DNA of 8,690 nt, taken from the NCBI GenBank assembly GCA_027490345.1, contig JAIXYF010000141.1:1-8690 (forward strand), written 5' to 3'. The position numbers and the translations under genes were made by a program. The DNA is from Novosphingobium sp. (GTDB taxonomy: Bacteria; Pseudomonadota; Alphaproteobacteria; Sphingomonadales; Sphingomonadaceae). Position 1 is the first letter of the stretch. Each line of letters opens with the position of its first letter. Shown in pieces: positions 6,766-8,690 of this stretch. The notes below the pieces were generated by a model. It saw nothing but the letters and a program-made list of their open reading frames with translations, searched no databases and was not told the DNA's origin.

Positions 6766-7663
6766 GGCGCGTGCCCGCCGCAATCGCCCGCCCGCGCAGC
6801 AAGGCCGCGGTTTCCATCGCCGGTTTGCCCGCGCGCTGGATCAGCGTGGGCCGCAGCGCGCTTGTGCCGCAGGCGATGGTGAGCGCGCCATCCAATGTGG
6901 TTCCCGGCTCGCCAGTCCCATCTGTCACTTCGGCCGCCAGCACCCGGTAGCGCTCTCCCTCCAGCTCCAAGAACGCGCCCGGCGCCGGGGCAAAGGCGCG
7001 GATCTGGCGCTCCACCTGCTGCGCGCTCTGGCTGAAATCGAGACGGCTCTCGGCCTTGTCGATCTTGTGGGCATAGGTCACACCGGCCTCGGGCTGCACC
7101 AGCGGGGGATACGCGGAAAGATCGGCGAGGACCGATACCATCAGCGCAGCGCCCTTTTCGGCCAGTTCCGCCGTGAGATCACCTGCGGTTTTGCCTGCCA
7201 CCGGGGTTTCCACCGTGGCCAGCATCGGCCCGGTATCCAGCCCGCGCTCCATCTGCATGATGGTGATGCCGGTGGCCTCATCCCCCGCCAGAATCGCCCG
7301 CTGCACCGGCGCCGCCCCGCGCCAGCGCGGCAGCAGCGAACCATGGACATTGAGACAGCCGAGGCGCGGCGCATCCAGCACCGCCTGCGGCAGGATCAGG
7401 CCATAAGCGGCCACCACCGCCACATCGGCGCCCAGCGCCGCAAACGCGGCCTGCTCCTCCGCCCCTTTCAGCGAAACCGGCGTGCGCACGGGAATGCCCA
7501 GCGCCTCTGCGGCGCGGTGCACGGCGGTTGGTTGCAACTGCTTGCCCCGCCCCGCAGCGCGCGGCGGCTGGCTATAGGCCGCCACCACGTCATGCCCGGC
7601 GGCCACCAGCGCAGCAAGGGTTGGCACCGCGAAATCGGGGGTGCCCATGAAGACAATGCGCAT
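6758..7663 (-). CDS. fmt: Methionyl-tRNA formyltransferase
   Basis: A 301-residue enzyme that transfers a formyl group from 10-formyl-tetrahydrofolate to Met-tRNA(fMet), allowing bacterial translation initiation. It starts MRIVFMGTPDFAVPTL, the standard Fmt N-terminus. The catalytic triad is visible: Asn105 and His107 in LNVHGSLLPRWRGAAPVQRAI, and Asp143 in ERGLDTGPM (106, 108 and 144 in E. coli). The C-terminal OB-fold domain follows from about residue 205 and includes IRAFAPAPGAF. The ATG at 7663 gives the canonical N-terminus; the same frame stays open antisense through recR, but that part is a shadow. Only a weak GAG precedes the start. Its end overlaps truA, so the two form an operon. 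The start faces recR across 51 bp, and def, which removes the same formyl group, lies just beyond recR. Confidence 0.97.
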   Translation of the reverse strand: MRIVFMGTPDFAVPTLAALVAAGHDVVAAYSQPPRAAGRGKQLQPTAVHRAAEALGIPVRTPVSLKGAEEQAAFAALGADVAVVAAYGLILPQAVLDAPRLGCLNVHGSLLPRWRGAAPVQRAILAGDEATGITIMQMERGLDTGPMLATVETPVAGKTAGDLTAELAEKGAALMVSVLADLSAYPPLVQPEAGVTYAHKIDKAESRLDFSQSAQQVERQIRAFAPAPGAFLELEGERYRVLAAEVTDGTGEPGTTLDGALTIACGTSALRPTLIQRAGKPAMETAALLRGRAIAAGTRLG

Positions 7664-7714
7664 AACGCTCAAAAGGGCCTTTCGTTTGCGTGGGGCGGCC
7701 CTATCTCTCCCCCC

Positions 7715-8311
7715 ATGGCATCGCAAGAGATCGAGGCGCTGGCAAGCGCACTGGCCCGGCTTCCCGGGCTTGGCCCACGCAGCGCGCGGCGCGCCGTGCT
7801 GTGGCTGATCAAGCGGCGCGAGACGAGCCTGGTTCAGTTGGCCGATGCGCTGGAAGGCGTGCGCGCGCGGCTGGTGGAATGCGGCACGTGCGGCAATGTC
7901 GATACCGCCAACCCATGCAGCATCTGCACCGATCCGCGCCGCGATGACCGCGCGCTGTGCGTGGTGGAGGAAGTGGCCGATCTGTGGGCGCTGGACCGGG
8001 CGCGGCTGTTCACCGGGCGCTATCACGTGCTGGGCGGGCGGCTTTCGGCGCTGGAAGGCGTGGCGCCGGAAGACCTGTCCATCGGCCAGTTGCTGGCGCG
8101 GCTGCAGGCGGGCGGGATCGACGAAGTGGTGCTTGCGATGAACGCCACGCTGGAAGGCCAGACCACGGCGCACTACATCGCCGAACGGATCGAAAACCTG
8201 CCCTTGCGCGTGACGCAGCTTGCGCACGGTCTGCCGGTGGGCGGCGAGCTCGACTATCTCGACGAAGGCACACTGGCGCAGGCGCTGCGGGCGCGGCGGC
8301 CTGTGGGCTAA
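7715..8311 (+). CDS. recR: Recombination mediator protein RecR
   Basis: A 198-residue protein, the normal length for RecR, which with RecF/RecO helps load RecA at gapped DNA. In order: a helix-hairpin-helix (LPGLGPRSARRAVLWL, about 16-31), a four-cysteine zinc finger (Cys56, Cys59, Cys68, Cys71), a Toprim domain (about 80-175, with LCVVEEVADLWALDR and MNATLEGQTTAHYI), and the diagnostic THLARG-like stretch TQLAHGLPVGGELDYLDEGTL (167-187). The ATG at 7715 starts MASQEIEALASALARLPGLGPRSA, matching known RecR starts. No ribosome site is visible: the six bases before ATG are all C, and a TATCTC lies 7 nt upstream, which suggests a leaderless or near-leaderless transcript. recR often follows dnaX and ybaB, but here it is followed by def. 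Confidence 0.97.
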   Translation: MASQEIEALASALARLPGLGPRSARRAVLWLIKRRETSLVQLADALEGVRARLVECGTCGNVDTANPCSICTDPRRDDRALCVVEEVADLWALDRARLFTGRYHVLGGRLSALEGVAPEDLSIGQLLARLQAGGIDEVVLAMNATLEGQTTAHYIAERIENLPLRVTQLAHGLPVGGELDYLDEGTLAQALRARRPVG

Positions 8312-8464
8312 TCTGGCCCTCCCCATTTTTCCCGCAGGGACAAATGGGGAGGTGGCAGCCCGTAGGGCTGACGGAGGCGTTCTTGCTCGCGGTAGAAGCC
8401 CCTCCGACCCGCCTTTGGCGGCCCACCTCCCCATTTGCACTTCGTGAAAATGGGGGGGGCCAGA
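8312..8464. repeat. Nested palindromic intergenic repeat (REP/MITE-like)
   Basis: This 153-bp element fills the recR-def gap. Its outer arms TCTGGCCCTCCCCATTTT (8312-8329) and 8447-8464 are inverted copies with one mismatch in 18. Inner arms at 8341-8356 and 8422-8437 match inversely at 15 of 16. Each end also folds on itself: CCTCCCCATTT (8318-8328) pairs with AAATGGGGAGG (8342-8352), and CCCCATTT (8429-8436) with AAATGGGG (8448-8455). The centre holds small stems AGCCC/GGGCT (8357-8369), CGGAGG/CCTCCG (8372-8377 with 8401-8406) and CCGCC/GGCGG (8409-8421). It begins on the base after the recR stop. No target duplication is obvious and no protein is encoded. I recall similar repeats scattered through sphingomonad genomes, but could not search for copies. 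It may end recR transcripts. Confidence 0.8.
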
Positions 8465-8471
8465 CTGCATC

Positions 8472-8500
8472 TTGCGAGTCGCGCGCGCCGCGCTTATCTG
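8472..8500 (+). promoter_or_regulatory. Predicted sigma-70-type promoter of def
   Basis: TTGCGA (8472-8477) and TATCTG (8495-8500) are separated by exactly 17 bp and match the -35 and -10 consensus moderately well (TTGaca / TATaaT). The predicted start of transcription, about 7 nt after the -10 box, falls on the ATG of def at 8507. There is no Shine-Dalgarno sequence in the TCCGCC that precedes the ATG, so a leaderless mRNA is the natural reading. The box begins 8 bp beyond the palindromic repeat. Confidence 0.5.
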
Positions 8501-8506
8501 TCCGCC

Positions 8507-8690
8507 ATGGCTATCCGTGAAATCCTCGAAGTCCCCGATCCGCGCCTCAAGCAGATCTCCGCGCCCGTCACCGTGTTCGATGAGGAGCTGAAGACGCTCG
8601 TCGCCGACATGTTCGAGACGATGTACGATGCCCCCGGCATCGGCCTTGCCGCCGTGCAGGTCGGCGTGCCGCTGCGCGTGCTGGTGATCG
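8507..8690 (+). CDS. def: Peptide deformylase, N-terminal part (3' end outside window)
   Basis: The ATG at 8507 opens a frame that runs to the window end, giving the first 61 residues: MAIREILEVPDPRLKQISAP is a typical Def N-terminus and GIGLAAVQVG (44-53) is conserved motif I, with Gln51 the active-site glutamine. Def is the metal-dependent hydrolase that removes the N-formyl group from new proteins. The metal-binding EGCLS and HExxH motifs lie beyond the window, so activity cannot be confirmed. The gene is on the same strand as recR but separated from it by the 153-bp repeat and a predicted promoter of its own. Being close to fmt, on the other strand, it belongs to the common def/fmt neighbourhood. 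Confidence 0.95.
   Translation, partial: MAIREILEVPDPRLKQISAPVTVFDEELKTLVADMFETMYDAPGIGLAAVQVGVPLRVLVI

Noticed and set aside
4906..6882. A 658-codon open frame on the + strand opposite the oxidoreductase and truA.
   Set aside because: It is the antisense shadow of two clearly recognised genes in high-GC DNA; its protein is rich in H, R, A and G, has no recognisable domain, and runs across an intergenic hairpin.
7664..8470. Upstream extension of the fmt frame through the antisense of recR and the repeat.
   Set aside because: The canonical Fmt N-terminus MRIVFMGTPDFAVP starts at 7663; everything before it is antisense to recR or lies in the palindromic repeat.
8322..8470. Short peptides readable in the palindromic repeat on both strands.
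   Set aside because: They arise from the inverted arms and have no start signal or domain; such peptides in intergenic repeats are often mis-annotated.
1..8690. Search by eye for CRISPR arrays, tRNA or rRNA genes, transposases, integrases, toxin-antitoxin pairs or defence genes.
   Set aside because: No spaced direct repeats, no tRNA-like cloverleaf ends and no protein of these classes was seen; nearly all sequence is taken up by the genes listed.

Overview
This is a GC-rich (roughly two-thirds G+C by eye) chromosomal stretch from what looks like an alphaproteobacterium, most likely a sphingomonad of the Erythrobacter/Novosphingobium type. The clues are a CobS very close in sequence to the classic alphaproteobacterial cobaltochelatase subunit, the fmt-truA and recR-def housekeeping genes side by side, and an intergenic palindromic repeat (CCTCCCCATTT / AAATGGGGAGG arms) of a style I associate with that order. 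The species is inference; no rRNA or other marker is present.

Layout: (1) 1-444, the 3' end of a DUF885-family protein on +, ending 9 bp from a convergent GST-like gene (454-1080, -). (2) 1080-1290, a short region with a possible 43-codon minus-strand ORF that overlaps the GST start and resembles the first helix of a GST. (3) 1291-2283, cobS on +, without its usual partner cobT beside it. (4) 2321-4696, a large minus-strand membrane PAS-GGDEF-EAL protein convergent with cobS; a strong GC-rich hairpin lies between them. (5) 4801-5913, a minus-strand MDR-family NAD(P)-dependent oxidoreductase. (6) 5980-7663, the minus-strand pair fmt-truA with overlapping ends. (7) 7715-8311, recR on +, divergent from fmt. 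(8) 8312-8464, a nested palindromic repeat filling most of the recR-def gap. (9) 8507-8690, the start of def on +, cut by the window end.

Functional links: fmt adds, and def removes, the formyl group on initiator methionine, and the two sit on either side of recR. TruA modifies tRNA and RecR works in recombinational repair. The cobS, GST, oxidoreductase and cyclic-di-GMP genes have no obvious shared pathway.

The whole window reads as ordinary chromosomal core plus a few accessory genes. I see no phage, plasmid, transposase, CRISPR, toxin-antitoxin or defence module, and no convincing undescribed system. The items most worth a second look are the palindromic repeat, the apparently leaderless def (and perhaps recR) starts, the GST-like mini-ORF, and the isolated cobS.
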